DNA from: Arenicola marina
Taxonomy: Eukaryota; Annelida; Polychaeta; Arenicolidae
DNA: 64,000 nucleotides
Direction of reading: 5' to 3'
NCBI GenBank assembly: GCA_964019135.1
Contig: OZ025248.1
Location: forward strand, 31,489,670-31,553,669
In this document: in pieces, positions 23,623 to 36,808 of the stretch
Layout: every line of letters begins with the position of its first letter
Position numbering within the stretch: the first letter of the stretch is position 1
Made by a program: the position numbers and the translations under genes
Notes under the pieces: generated by a model
Told to the model about the DNA's origin: nothing
The model's database searches: none
The model's input: only the letters and a program-made list of their open reading frames with translations

Positions 23623-23857
23623 GTTTAACGTGTCACACAACTAACGCCACCTTGTGAAGTATACGCCGAAAAGTGCCGAAATACGCCGATGAAATACCGA
23701 CGCCGAGTGGAATGTCAGATTGCGTACAGAAGACGAGCAGAAAAATATCTATCCTGACAGATCCTGACGTTCCGGGCGTAATACGGTGGATTAAGCGCAA
23801 GAAAAAAAATATAAACAGGCAATTTATCAGTAAAATTACTAGTAAACTCGGGAGTAA

Positions 23858-24345
23858 ATAATTTAAACCGAGAATAATTATTTAAACCGAGAATAAATTA
23901 TTTAAACCGAGGATAAATTAATTAAATTTGGAGTTAAATATTCAAATGGATGTTAAATATGAAAACCTGAATTTAAGTAACTGTTTTAAACCGGGAATCA
24001 AATTTAATACCGGGAGTAGATTATTCATGCAGGGAATAAAATAATTTCATCCCCTTTAAAAATTAACACCAAAAGTAAATTATGTAAACAGGTATTAACT
24101 ATTAAAACGGGACATAAATAATTCAAACCGGAAATTTAATATTAAAACCGGCAGTAAATGAGACAAACGCGGACTAACTTATCTAAACCGGGGAGTGCAT
24201 TATTATAACAGGGAACTAAATAATAAAGCTAAGTAAATTAAGGCACATATCATGTAACTAATTCAAACCAGGAATGTTATATTCAAATCAGGGGTAAATG
24301 AGTTCGGAATAAAATATTCGAACCGGAAGTAAATTATACAAGGCA
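23858..24345. repeat. Degenerate AT-rich repeat
   Basis: Loose units such as TTTAAACCGAGAATAAATTA and AAACCGGGAATAAA recur about 20 times with strong divergence. It lies upstream of the DALRD3 start. No coding content. Confidence 0.6.
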
Positions 24346-26852
24346 GAAGTAGTCTAGCTCGTGGGCAATTGTCTCGAGCCAGAAGTCTTCGTCTCAGCGT
24401 CTCATCTTGCAAACCATTTCTTCTAGCTAGGGCCAAGGGTTTCATCTGTTGTGGGTCGTCGAGGCCCATTTCAGGGACATGAGTCGATGCCACAAGCCTT
24501 CATACCTCATTTGCAAACATCTTTAAACCTGAACATTGGTCGCCTATTTGATTATTTGCTTATTTCCCATACAGATATCCTTTTAAAAATTGGGATTAAA
24601 CATGCGATGGGCGCTTATATTCTACCTGTCTGTGTATGAGGAGTCAATGCCACCACGCTTGGTAGACCTTTAATTGTGCTCTCGCGCAAGAAACTAACGG
24701 AGGTAATAAACATACTAGAGCAGCCAGTAAGGGTAAAACAATGCTGTAATGTGGGAATTGTGATGACGTAGTATGACGTTTTTCCACAAGTAAGCCACAC
24801 TTTCCCACGCCAGCTGCACCAACTTGACTAAGATAAGTGGCTTAAAGGGTTGGTTGGTTGGTCGGTTATTCAGGACGCTTTAACCACTTTTGGTCATATC
24901 GCGTCAATGGGAGAAGGAAGGGGGAGTGGAGCCATGTCTCCGGGGGTAATTTTTACCCCCTACTCTTTACGAAGGAAGACATGGGACCTTTATCCTGCAA
25001 CTACACAGACATGGCCACAGCAGGGCTCGAAACATCGATCCATGCACGCGCCGTTAGGCAGTGGCTTAACGGGAAAGCCAAGACCAGCGATGAATGATTT
25101 GAAGTGAAAATATGAAACCAAAGTTCATTCACTGAAGGAGATATTTTTATGAATCTGATAAAGGGGTAATCATCGATTAAACGCTAGCCAATGTCTCAGT
25201 CATACATGTAACACATTGCAGCTGATGATGACGGCAGGGTAGCGGTCCGATATTTCAAACCTCGCCCCGCCCGCTGTTGTAGCTCGTCGCCAGGCCTCAA
25301 GTATTGGAGTTTTTTTAAAACTCACGAGCCGTCAATCGTACTAGCTGCCAGGGCTTTAAGATATATATGGTTTATGTTAATTAAAGCGTGTTAGCTGGAT
25401 CGTGTAACGTGAGAACAAAGGTCTTCGTTCATTTACCTATAGGCCTACATATGTCACAAGTAACCCCCCCCCCCCCCCATACACACACATTTACAAAACC
25501 ATATATGCTCGTTCCGCAAGTGAATTCATCATAGAACTAGAAACCTCTTCATATCTGCTGGCCTGTATTTACGCCATCCCCCGCTGCCGTGACGTAGTGA
25601 ACCGTGTAGTGTCTTTCGTCCTGATTGGTTTATAGGAGGCCAGGGGGGTTTAAATGTCTGCGCCCACCGAAAGTACAGTTATGTGGTTCTTCAAGCCTTT
25701 TTTCTCTGCGAATTCGTAACTATATATATTTTTTCGTTTATGAAACTTATCTTTAGACACTACGGCCAGAATTGCCATTCCCTTTAACAACATGATTTGG
25801 TTATATATTGCATACGATATATGTGTACTTGTTTCAGTTTCTCAAGGAAAATATTGCTGTATGAACAACTTTAAAGCCGCGGTGGTTGTCATGATGTTAA
25901 GATTTTATTGTCGTCACAACAAATATTTACAGGATAATAATTTTATGATCCCACATCTCGAAAGTGTCCGTTTTGAGATGATCTATTATTTAACACCCCA
26001 AATTTCCTAGTTTATGTCGCTGTACAAATAAAGAGCGCCATGTTACTTGGTTTGTCACCCCCTTGGCTGGAAACCAAAAGCTGTCTGGGCTCACCACGAC
26101 ATAGTGACATGGGCGTTTTTTTCCTCCCCCCAGGGAATAATCGCCCCTGCGGTGGCCCGTTATGCCTTGTATAAATCTAAAAATAGGTCAAATGACATGC
26201 CATTAGGGGTGCCGAGAGCGACTGCCGCATCGATTCGCTTGCCATGGCCTGTCACTGGGTGAAGAGGAGATCGCGACTTCTGCGTCAACACTTGAGTGGG
26301 CCCTACGACCGCTCGAAGGGGGCTTTTAAGATAAGATTAATGACTCCGGTGGGCGTAAATTAGAGGTTACTTACCACTAAAGGTAGCGCTTCGGTGGGGA
26401 TTTTATTACAGGCCAAGGCGCACGAGGCAAGCGCGAATATCAGGATGTTTTTGGTGTCTTTTCTTTGGTTTGGTTTGGATCCTACAGAGAGGAACGGGCA
26501 TGCATGGCTAATGTAAATATAATGTGGTTAAATGTCCATGGTTCAACATATGTGTAACGTGCGTTGCATTAATTGCCATGACACAAAATGTGGAGCAGAG
26601 AAGCACACATAATTGTATTAAAATTGTGGGATTCAAATGAAAATGTGTGTGTGAAGATCAATAATCAAAGCAATGTTGCATGATATCTGATAGGACGATG
26701 TTTAACAGGTTGCACACAATGATGTTGGCTTTATCTCCGTGCTGGTAAAACACTTGTCGGAGGGACGTTTTCCGCTTTTCTCTATAACAGTTTTTCATTT
26801 CTTCTGAAGCAGTGCAAACCAATCGCCATTTTGATATGCCTATGGTTCCCGT
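24346..26852. other. Intergenic, no convincing gene
   Basis: A weak tRNA-like B box lies on the minus strand near 24998-25080 (TGTTTCGAGCCC). A CCAAT-type box (GATTGGTTTATAGG) lies near 25623-25637. Poly-C is at about 25467. Short open frames have no recognisable family. Confidence 0.4.
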
Positions 26853-26860
26853 GTTCCAAG

Positions 26861-28089
26861 CAGGCATGGGGCGATTACATTGTAAATGTAATCGATTACG
26901 ATTACTTGAAAATTTCATGATTACGATTACGATTACAGGAAATATGAAAGTAATCGATTACGATTACATGGAAAGTAATCATGATTACAATCATGATTAC
27001 TTTTTATGATGTTTTAGATAAATGAATTAACCCTGGACTAGACATTTAAGTAGCTATTTCAACACCGTAAACATTGGAGGAGCGCAGTCACACACATGAA
27101 GACTGGGCAACTTGGTTGGAAGAGCGGCGGATTTCTGATCGTAGAGTTGTGCGTTCAATTCCCAACAGTCAATTTTTTGGAGAGCATTTACTGATGGTTA
27201 CAACCCACTGTAGTCACTTTCTGGAGAACAATCCTCGATCGTAATCAGTCATTCTACGACTAATTAAAAAACTAGTATAAAATATGCATATAATGTATTA
27301 TATTATAGGACTATATTAGATATATTAAATAGTAATTTTAATATAAAAAATACGATATAAATTTTTGCTACAAACCTGCTGCAATTATTCTTATCTTCCT
27401 TAGAAGGAGGTGTGGTGGGTAACCAAACTTATGGTCTCTATGTTAAGTGGTGGGTAAAAAAATTAAGCCACCAACCTATTGGACACGAGGGGATATCCGT
27501 ACCATACGTTGCCGCGCCCCACTACTGAAACCAGTCGAGTTCGTTTTATAACAACACTTCTTCCAATCCATCTATGCAGAGAACAATAACTATGCAGAGA
27601 ATCCCATCTCATCACAGCCCCCACCCACCCTCTCCCAACAATACAGGTGGCACTGGGCCATTCCTAGTTATCCAATGCAAACAAGATAATTATGGGATTA
27701 GAAGATAGTCCACTTTTGAGTACCCAGCCGGCTTAATTTGTTATATCTGGTTATGTCTCGGGGTGGGGCACAAAGGACCGGAAGGGTAGGGTGGTTGGGG
27801 AAAGGGGGGGGGGGGTGTGCATCTCTACAGAAGGACTCCAGTGGCCAGTTTCCACTGATCATACTGGCGACATGGAAAGCGTGACGCTCAGTTTCTAGAC
27901 TAAGACAGCCTGATTGAACATAGTCAAGTAATCATCAAAAGTAATCATGATTACGATTACTTTGTCAATGTATTCGATTACGATTAGGATTACATTGCTT
28001 TAAAAACCAATGTAATCGATTACGATTACGATTACTTGAAAAATGTAATCGATTACAATCGATTACTGATTATGATTACCCCATGTCTG
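26861..28089. mobile_element. Non-autonomous hAT element, 1229 bp, TSD GTTCCAAG
   Basis: The ends CAGGCATGGGG and, reversed, CAGACATGGGG are flanked by perfect 8-bp copies of GTTCCAAG at 26853-26860 and 28090-28097, the duplication length typical of hAT. Both subterminal regions are dense in GATTAC / GTAATCGATTAC motifs in inverted arrangement. No transposase frame remains. A tRNA-like relic (27105-27168, A box TGGTTGGAAGAGCGG, B box GCGTTCAATTCCC) lies inside. Confidence 0.9.
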
Positions 28090-28097
28090 GTTCCAAG

Positions 28098-29145
28098 CGC
28101 GCTCCATGTTTTAAGATCCCGTGTTGAAATACTATTTCCGAAGTTGCATCGAAACGGGTTCACATGGGTATAACGAAGGTCAAGGACGCATAAGAACAAA
28201 GGTACCAAAAGGAGCTCCTTGTATCGTCATTGATCTAGGGTATTTGATTAAATCAAGCAGTACGCTTAGCATAGGTATTTTTTTTTATTTTTCCTCCTAT
28301 ATATTCCTTTCTATTCTTTTTTCTCTCTCTCACCTCCATCTTTTAAAAGAGCAGCGGCTACGTCGTCAGATGTCTCTATAACATTGACTATGCTTTGACT
28401 TACATGAATACTACCACAAAGGCATCACCATTCACGGTCACAGAAGGTTGGTCGATTTGATAGAAATAAAAATAAAAATATACTTGTCTATCGGTGTGCA
28501 AGAAAACAAAACCTACTTTGGAAAAAAAACTTTCCTTCCGCTGGCTGCGCGATGAGCGAACGGCGCTTTTCATGCAGCATTGCAACGGAACCAGCCAATG
28601 ACAGCTGAGACTGATTTGAGTGCGTCAAAGGCAAGCTCCCCGCACGGTGGCGCTGCGCAAGCTCCGTTTTTACCGCTGCTGCAAGCTGGGGTCAAATTTC
28701 AAGATTTCAAGTGAAAAACGTCAAATCAGCTGTAATTTGTTGCATTCGTTAAAATTTTCAAGAGAAAAACATAGAAATGACGAGCTCTGTGTATTTAATA
28801 CAGAAAAAACATCTCGCACCCGTTCGAAAAAGTCTGGAGGATACTTATTGGAACACTTTCGATATTAAGTAGAACTAGGATTAGATTATATAGTCAACTG
28901 CAATTTGGAAGAAAAAAGTTGTTCTCAGATAGGCATATCGAGAGAAATTGTTGATTTCTGCTTCGGAAATTGAGAGAAAGAAGGGGTATATACCTAACTA
29001 TATGAAGTGCCCCCGGGGGGTAGGGGGCCTTAACCCCCCCCCCCCCCTTGAAACAAAAGGGGTGACTTTATCGCAGACTCCCGGGCCAGTCTCCCACGCC
29101 AGATTCCCGGGCCAGACTCCCGGACCAGTCTACAACTCCCTAGGT
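28098..29145. other. Intergenic, no convincing gene
   Basis: Contains T-rich runs (28277-28345), a poly-C run at about 29034-29048 and several copies of ACTCCCGGGCCAG near 29078-29130. Nothing coding can be supported. Confidence 0.5.
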
Positions 29146-29149
29146 CCAC

Positions 29150-30668
29150 GATATTGCCCAATGTTTATGATATGGCCTAGGTACATGATATTGCCCAAGG
29201 TTCATGATATTGCCCAAGGTTCATGATATTGCCCAAGGTTCATATTTCCCAAAGTGAATGATATTGCCCAAAGTTCTTGATATTGCCCAAAGCTCTTGAT
29301 ATTGCCCAAGGTTCCTGATATTGCCCAAAGTTCATGATATTGCCCAAGGTTCATGATATTGCCCAAGGTTCATGATATTGCCCAAGTTTCATGATATGGC
29401 CCAAGGTTCATGATATTGCCCAAGGTTCATGATATTGCCCAAAGTTCATGATATTTCCCAAAGTTAATGATATTGCCCAAAGTTTTTGATATTGCCCAAG
29501 GTTCATGATATTGCCCAAGTTTCAAGATATTGCCCAAATGTTCATGATATTGCCCAAGGTTCATGATATTGCCCAAGGTACATGATATTGCCCAAGGTTC
29601 ATGATATTGCCCAAGGTACATGATATTGCCCAAGGTTCAGGATATTTCCCAAAGTTCATGATATTGCCCAAAGTTCTTGATATTGCCCAAGGTTCATGAT
29701 ATTGCCTAAGGTTCATGATATTGCCCAACGTTCATGATATTGCCCTAGGTTTATGATATTGCCCAAGGTTCCTGATATTGCCCAAAGTTCATGATTTTGC
29801 CCAAGGTTCTTGATATTGCCCAAGGTTCATGATATTGCCCAAGGTTCACGATATTGCCCAAGGTTCATGATATTGCCCAAGGTTCATGATATTGCCCAAG
29901 GTTTACGATATTGCCCTAGGTTTATGATATTGCCCAAGGTTCATGATATTTCCCAAAGTTAATGATATTGCCCAAAGTTTTTGATATTGCCCAAGGTTCA
30001 TGATATTGCCCAAGTTTCAAGATATTGCCCAAATGTTCATGATATTGCCCAAAGTTAATGATATTGCCCAAAGTTCTCAATATTGCCCAAGGTTCATGAT
30101 ATTGCCCAAGGTACATGATATTGCCCAAGGTTCACGATATTTCCCAAAGTTCATGATATTGCCCAAAGTTCTTGATATTGCCCAAGGTTCATGATATTGC
30201 CCAAGGTTCACGATATTGCCCAAGGTTCATGATATTGCCCAAGGTTCACGATATTTCCCAAGGTTCACGATATTGCCCTTGGTTTATGATATTGCCCAGG
30301 TTCACGATATTGCCCAGGTTCACGATATTGCCCAAGGTTCATGATATCGCCCAAGGTTCATGATATTGCCCAAAGTTCTTGATATTGCCCAAGGTTCATG
30401 ATATTGCCCAAGTTTCAAGATATTGCCCAAATGTTCATGATATTGCCCAAGGTTCATGATACTGCCCAAAGTTCTCGATATTGCCCAAGGTTCATGATAT
30501 TGCCCAAGGTACATGATATTGCCCAAGGTTCATGATATTGCCCAAGGTTTACAATATTGCCCAAGGTTCACGATATTGTCCAAGGTTCATGATATTGCCC
30601 AAGGTTCATGATATTGCCCAAGTTTCATGATATTGCCCAGGTTCATGATATTGCCCAAGGTTCATGAG
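29150..30668. repeat. 19-bp minisatellite, about 80 units
   Basis: The unit GGTTCATGATATTGCCCAA recurs head to tail with variants (AAAGTTCTTGATATTGCCC, TTTCAAGATATTG). As 19 is not a multiple of 3, each frame cycles through all phases and stays open, giving 19-residue protein periods on both strands that are not genes. A higher-order pattern is visible: the block with TTTCAAGATATTGCCCAAAT recurs near 29519, 30014 and 30411. Confidence 0.95.
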
Positions 30669-31094
30669 TGTTAAATCCCCTTGTAAGAAACATCCGAAGT
30701 GAATTCGTTCACAAAGGGGTGTGGGATAGGGTGGGGGCAATGGAAGGACGAAACCACCTATAAGCCAAAACGGTATTCAATGATTCCATGCATTCATCAC
30801 GAAACACGTGATGCGCTTGTAGTCAAGAGAGGCAATAACAACTGTACAAATATATATATTATTAATTTGATTTCGATATGTCTTTTCAAGTAATAAAATG
30901 GGATTTTTTTTAAATTGGCGCAACACAGCTGAGCATCAGGAGAAGTATGGACAAATTGAAAAGCCTATAACGAGTTGGAACGATTGAGCAATGAATGGGC
31001 TTCAGCAGGCAGGCGCGTAGGTGGGGTGGGGGGCAGGGGGGGGGGGCAAAAAAGACATCATCGCTCAAAAAAGTGAGGCGCAGACGTCAAGAAA

Positions 31095-31128
<34 letters not shown>

Positions 31129-33984
31129 GACGTTTATCATATCTACTTGATGTCTCGTTTGCATTGTTAAATTTTATATTATGAACGTGATCGCATATAT
31201 CTCAAAATATACATAAAACATTTATCTTTATATAGATGCAGCGATATAATCGGAATGTTTCTCGTTAGTCAGGTTTTGGGGCAACAGTTATGACATTGAT
31301 CCATAATATAACGACACGAACATTTTCAATAAAATACAGTGTTATATATATCCAACGTTTGCCCAATTAGGCGAATTGAAAAAGTATATATTTGGAGCAG
31401 CAAACGAGATATCTAGAGATCCTTGTGTGACGTAGTTTCACTGAGATTGAGATTGAGATTGCCACTGAATTTGCTGCGCCCATGTGATTCTCCTGAGCGT
31501 CGTGATTCTCGTGGGCGTCGCGATTCTCGTGCGATACTTACCTTTTACGCATCACGCGGGATCCCCGTGGTTCCCGCGCCCCGAGAGTGAGAGAGAAGTT
31601 CGATTTTGTCCTCATCGGGTTTTTCATTTGGGTTTATAAAAAGGTTCATAGAATGCTTGAAATAGATCAGAATGTAGAAAAAACGTCTAAACAAAACTTC
31701 CCAAAGTACTTTGGGCAAGTCTGAAGTCACCGGGCGCGAGAATCTCGGCAATATGCGAGGGCAACACTGACTAAGCATTTCGATTCTTTGGAGAAAGAGA
31801 AAAATGTTTGGTTTAAGGCCAATCAACAGAAAAATCTAGGGAAAGAGCGAAGGGAAAAACCCCCAAAGGTTCCTTTTTGGCGGTGTACATATGTATGTAT
31901 CTAGCTATATGTAGTGCCTCTCCCCCCCCCCCCCACCTCCCCCCCTTCTTGGGGTTTCAGATGGCGCAACGGACGTCCATCGTACCACTGGCTATATATA
32001 CATAATATTATAATAAGCCTCTGCATTTATTTCTCTTCACTGTTTGAGGACGGTGGCGGGTAACTTGTGTGGTCTCATTCTACCCTTCGCCCGGCCTGCC
32101 ATCTGGTCCCTGGCGATAATTGCGCCCCGGGGAGCCACGTGCGTTCTGGCCTTGATGTAGTGATGTGTCCTCACGGCCGCCATATTGAATCCATACAATG
32201 GGCGGAGGATGCCGTGGGCGCCGGTTTCCGACGAGCCTTTGGGGATTACTTGTCGCCAGTATTTCGCGCAGACGAGTGAAGCGTTTTGTCCAAAAGATCC
32301 ACGCGAGAAGGCAAACCGTCGTGCCCGCTAAAAGCGAATATAAATACACCGATCTAGCTTCCCGAAAAGTTATTCACTTGTGTTTCTTTTAAGGTTTAAA
32401 CTGTTTATGACGTCAAATCTCCGATTTTACGGCATCTATCACTTCGTTCGTTTGTCTGTCTGTGTGTGTGTGTGTGTGTGCGCGCTCTGTAGGTCGTAAA
32501 ACGCAACATTTTGTTCTGCAACTTTACCCATCGATAGGTATTCGACATATCTCGTTTTTTTTTCACCCCAAAAAGAACCCTATCCGAACGGATACTTTCA
32601 TCATGTCAGTGTAATATATACAACATCGTTAACAAGCCATTTTTTTCCTCTACCTCCCACTACCGCCCACCCTACAGCGAGAGAGCGTGCTTGTAGGATG
32701 GGCCGAGGTAGAGGAAAACTATAGCTTGTTAACGGCGGGAGGGGAGGCGAGGGGAGGGGAGGGGGGTACCCGGAGGGGAGGGGGGCACCCTCTCCTATGG
32801 CGCGCCTTAGCATACTTCACGTTACGACCACGCCGGAAGTGAAATCTCTCCCGGATAACGAGCTGAGTAAAAACCGTGGTGGTGGCGGTGGACAACGGCG
32901 CCGATGTGGTGGCGGTGGACAACGGCGCCGATGTGGTGGCGTCGAGACATGGCGTCTGATCATTGATGTTATACCACAGCCATCGACCACGAAAACTCAC
33001 CATGAGATCCTCCCCCACGCGTCGGCTTTTCATGTCATCCGGCTTATTGCAGCAACGAGGCGTCGTTGCGGGCCTAACATAAAATATAACGTTCAAAGTT
33101 AATGTCTTCTCGGCGGCAACGTATCGTCGCTACACTGCTTTCTTGTCATCACCAACCGTCTACTTCATCTTTGAGAATCACTTAATGGCTCGTCGTTTTA
33201 TGTAATCCCTTTCTTTATAACCCACTTTCTAATTGAATTCATTCGGATTCCCGTTTTTGTAGAGAAATGACCAACATGAGTTGCACCGTATTTTAGGAAG
33301 AATTTGAGTACCACTCTGGCAATGTAATGGCCCGTTTATATTCTGCGCTCGTTTCAATTGTCTCCCAAAACCAAGGGCAAAAATATCCATATCAGTTACC
33401 TCACATCACGCACGAAGTAGCCAGTTTATTGTTCTGCAGATCTGACACAGTGACTATATGAATTATAACTGCCATCCAAGTTGTTGGCTCAGGATATCAT
33501 CGCCGTACAGAACAATGCGGTCGTCTACTGCGGTCGTACATGTTTGTCATATGTAGATAAGTGTTTGCCATATGTGGGGATTAAGAAGACAACATTTTCA
33601 AAATGTCAACTTCCCACATGCGCCCCCACCCTCCCCATTGGGGCTTCACATTGACTTCAGTGGTGCATAATTGATTTAAATATTAAATATCATATTAAAG
33701 CAAACCGTTGTTTTCCTAATGCTCATTCACGCATTAGTCGTGGCGCAAGTGCCCCCAGGCAAGCCCGCTTTCTAGGGGCACAACGGTGTCCATGCAAAGT
33801 TCTTTAGACGCCAGTCGGGAATCGACTGTAGCCTTTATAATGTGTGCGCGTACAAAAAACAAATATGGCGGACAGTTGGTCGGGAAAAGTCGTGAGCTCC
33901 AACATTTCCTTGCGAAAATATAACCGAAACAACCTAGTGTTGACACACTAAAACAAGGTATATAGAATACGTAAGCACTATGAT
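30669..33984. other. Intergenic with simple repeats and a hairpin
   Basis: Holds (TA)n at about 31098-31128, (TG)n at about 32461-32480, a poly-C block near 31921-31945 and the hairpin at 32628-32733. A two-unit 27-bp GC-rich repeat lies near 32878-32940. A segment at 33590-33660 (TTTTCAAAATGTCAACTTCC with GGGGCTTCAC) is related to 40480-40560. No gene is supported. Confidence 0.5.
32628..32733. mobile_element. 106-bp hairpin MITE
   Basis: GTTAACAAGC begins a left arm to 32676 that pairs with 32692-32733 ending GCTTGTTAAC. Both arms share TTTTCCTCTACCTC and CCTACA. The loop is about 15 nt. No clear target duplication. Confidence 0.7.
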
Positions 33985-35440
33985 TGTACGCGTTCGTGTA
34001 TTCCGTTCATTTCGACAAATCTACATTAAAAACTATACCAAGTAGTGTAAACTGGGTTGCCCATGTTATTGAGATATCCGGACATAATATCTCGCTTTGT
34101 TTATCCGTCTTACCTATCCACACCCCCACCGTCTTACTTATATTAATCTTTAACCCTGAACATTTCCCAAAATTATCGAGTATTTCCATCGATTTCCTTG
34201 AAGATGCTTCACTCCCGTCCAACAATAAGAACGCATCGTCCGCATATTGACCCAGCTTGTAAGCTTAGCTAAGCTTGTACTGCTTACCCATCTTAATACC
34301 CTGATTACGCTTATTAGCTCTTATTTCCGATGCGAGTGGCTCAATTGCAAGAATAAAGATGTAAGGAGACAGTGGGTCGCCTTGTCTGCAACCCCTTCCC
34401 ATCTCAAAGTAACGTGAGCAGTGTCCGTTATTCAACACACAACTGGAGCAGTTAGAATAGAGAAATTTACACCATTGTTGAAAGGAGTTCTCGAACCCAT
34501 AGGCCGTTAACGTCTTAAATATGTGATCCCAACTGAGCGAATCAAAAGCCTTTTCAAAGTCTATTGACATTAATAAACCTTCTCCCTTCTTTTCCTTTAG
34601 TAGTAGTAGTGCATCACATCATATAGCAATCTGCTATTTTCCCCGATAAATCTTCCTTGTAAGAAGTCATTTTGGTCGTGGTTAATTATTTCTTTTAAAA
34701 CATTTCTTAATCTCCGCGCCAAAACTCCAGATAAAATCTTATAATCGACATTAAGCAGGGTAATAGGCCTCCAGTTCTTTAAAAGCTGCCTCGGTTTATC
34801 ATCCTTTGGTAAGCCAGTTATTATTCCCTGTGTTTGTGTAATGGATAGTTTTCCAGTTTCATATGCGAAATTTATACTCTTCATGAGATGGTATCCAATT
34901 TGCTTCCAAAACAACTTGTAAAACTCCACGGGAAAACCATCGTTGCCTGGCGTCTTGTCATTTTTCATGCTTTTGATCACCTCTTTTATCTCCTCCTCTG
35001 TAATAACTCCTTCACACGCCTCTCTCTCTGTATCGTTTAACCTCTATGTTTCTATCATTTAAGAATTTTAATTGGACCATGCGTGCCGCTCCGCGTAAAG
35101 TGTCTTATAAAAGGTCATCTGTGCCTGTAAGATTTCACTTGGCTTACTGATAACACAATTATCCACCTCCAGTCTATTTATAACTTTGTTAATGTAATTT
35201 CTCTTTTCCAAACCACAGAAAAAACGGGTTGGTTTCTCGCCTTCCTCATAGTATTGAGCTTATGCTCTTATAAGGGAGCCTTTCGCTTTGGACAATCTCA
35301 GCGCTTCTAACTGCGTCATTAGCTCATCTATCTCGTTATTCACCTGTTCCTGCTTTGTAAGACTCGTACACTCTGTTTGTTCAAGTATCTATATCTTTCA
35401 CTAGGTCTTTTTTTTCGGGTCATTCATCCTTTTCTTGTGC
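33985..35440 (-). mobile_element. LINE reverse transcriptase fragment, L1/Tx1-like
   Basis: On the minus strand the reverse transcriptase order is clear. NDKTPGNDGFPVEFYKLFW and WRPITLLNVDYKILSG lie within 34597-34980. FEKAFDSLSWDHIF and GCRQGDPLSPYIF lie within 34265-34570. The catalytic box YADD is at 34235-34246 in a different frame, followed by SGLKINISKT. Upstream, 35000-35420 encodes the linker (EKPTRFFCGLEKRNYI) with stops. The motif style suggests the L1 superfamily, perhaps Tx1. The copy lacks the endonuclease, has at least two frame changes plus stops, and has no visible tail or target duplication, so it is dead. Confidence 0.92.
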
Positions 35441-35734
35441 GAGCAATAACTAATAACTAGTTGCACCCCTGATGAGAGAAGGTTGGTTCCAGTGCCCTAA
35501 CGTGCACCGGATGCGAACAGGGTGTGTGCATTTCATTGGAATAGGCTAATCCCCATCGGCTAAAATCGGAAATTCCCTGTCACGTGTTGCGGGCCCCGGG
35601 CGGGATACCGAACCTGGCCCAAAGAAATGCGCCCTCTGTTTATCCAGCTCCACCACACCGATTTCACCACCTCCTCCCCCTACCGAGGTCTAGTTTCTCT
35701 CCATTTTATCCGATGCTCTATCGTAACAGTACTG

Positions 35735-36808
35735 TTGATAGGCAGGGGTATGTTCAACTAGGCCAGCATCTATGTAAATACAAACAGGGGCAGTGTTTAC
35801 TGTTGAGGGGCAAGGGTATGTTCAACTAGGCCAGCATCTATGTAAATACAAACAGGGGCAGTGTTTACTGTTGAGGGGCGGGGGTACCTTAAGCAGCTAA
35901 GAACAGAGGCAGCGGTAATTCCTGGAGGCTGTACTTCGCTCCTCCAGGCTCCAGACGTCTCATGGAATAAGCCGTTTAAGAGCTTCTACCGAGAGATGTA
36001 TGAAGAGTGGATGGCCCAGGGGGACCTTCCCACGACAAAGGGCGGAAACCTGAGACCCCCGACCCGTGTACAGCTGGCTACGTGGGTCAAGGCAGCCTGG
36101 GACAAAGTGCCCACCGAGCTCATCAAGAAATCGTTCGTTGTCTGCGGCGTTTCGAACGCCCTTGACAACTCACAAGATGAGGATATCAACGTCCTGAAGC
36201 CGGGAGGTATTCTTCACGAGTCAAGGGATGAAATACTACGTGAGCTGCAGAAAGCCGCAACTGCCAAGGGGGACAACTTGTTAGGTGCCTTGCCTGTGGA
36301 GGAAGACATTGAAGCCGCTGCAGAGAACGAGCTAGCCGTGGATGAGGACGAGGATGAAGATGACGATAACATTCCTCTTGCCGAGTTTCGCCTCCGATGA
36401 TGTCATGTTACATAGTCAATAAACGCATTCACAAAAAAAAAAAATTCTTGTCAAAATCGTCACAAAAAATTATTAAGCGCCCGGGTTCGAATAAGCGCCC
36501 GTTTGAATAAGCGCCCGGGGAATTGTATGCTCGAAAAAAATAACCGCCCGGGCGTTTACTCGAGCAACTACGGTATGTTCAACTGGGCCAGCATCTCTGT
36601 AACTACAAACAGGAGCAGTGCGTACTGTTCAGGGGCAGGGGTATGTACAACTGGGCCATCATCTCTGTAAATACAAACAAGAGCAGTGTGTACTGTTGAG
36701 GGGCAGGGGTCTGTTCAACGGGGCCAGCATCTTTGTAAATACAAACAGGGGCAGTGCATACTGTTGAGGGGCAGGGGTCTGTTCAACTGGGCCAGCATAT
36801 CTGTAAAG
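35735..36808. repeat. 68-bp tandem repeat interrupted by a transposon
   Basis: Units containing TGTTCAACTGGGCCAGCATC start at 35751 and 35819, then at 36576, 36644, 36712 and 36780, each 68 bp apart. The missing middle is occupied by the pogo-type fragment at 35887-36573. Confidence 0.92.
35887..36573 (+). mobile_element. Pogo/Tigger-type transposase fragment (C-terminal)
   Basis: An open frame ending at TGA 36398-36400 reads VIPGGCTSLLQAPDVSWNKP, FYREMYEEWM and FVVCGVSNALD, the C-terminal part of the DDE_1 transposase of pogo/Tigger elements (family known), then an acidic tail DEDEDEDDDN. AATAAA is at 36418. The right end has repeated AAGCGCCCGGG motifs and stops at GAGCAACTACGG. The N-terminal DNA-binding part and the left terminus are missing. 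TA dinucleotides flank the piece (35885-35886, 36574-36575), the target expected of this family. Confidence 0.9.

Noticed and set aside
29150-30668. CRISPR-like array
   Set aside because: Units are contiguous 19-mers without unique spacers, in a genome with spliced animal genes.
32080-32349. Minus-strand frames including MAAVRTHHYIKARTHVAPRG
   Set aside because: No donor site, homology or conserved motif was found; short CpG-rich frames like this are common here.
35861-36400. Whole 179-codon frame as one host gene
   Set aside because: The first residues come from the 68-bp array and the rest is the C-terminal end of a pogo-type transposase.
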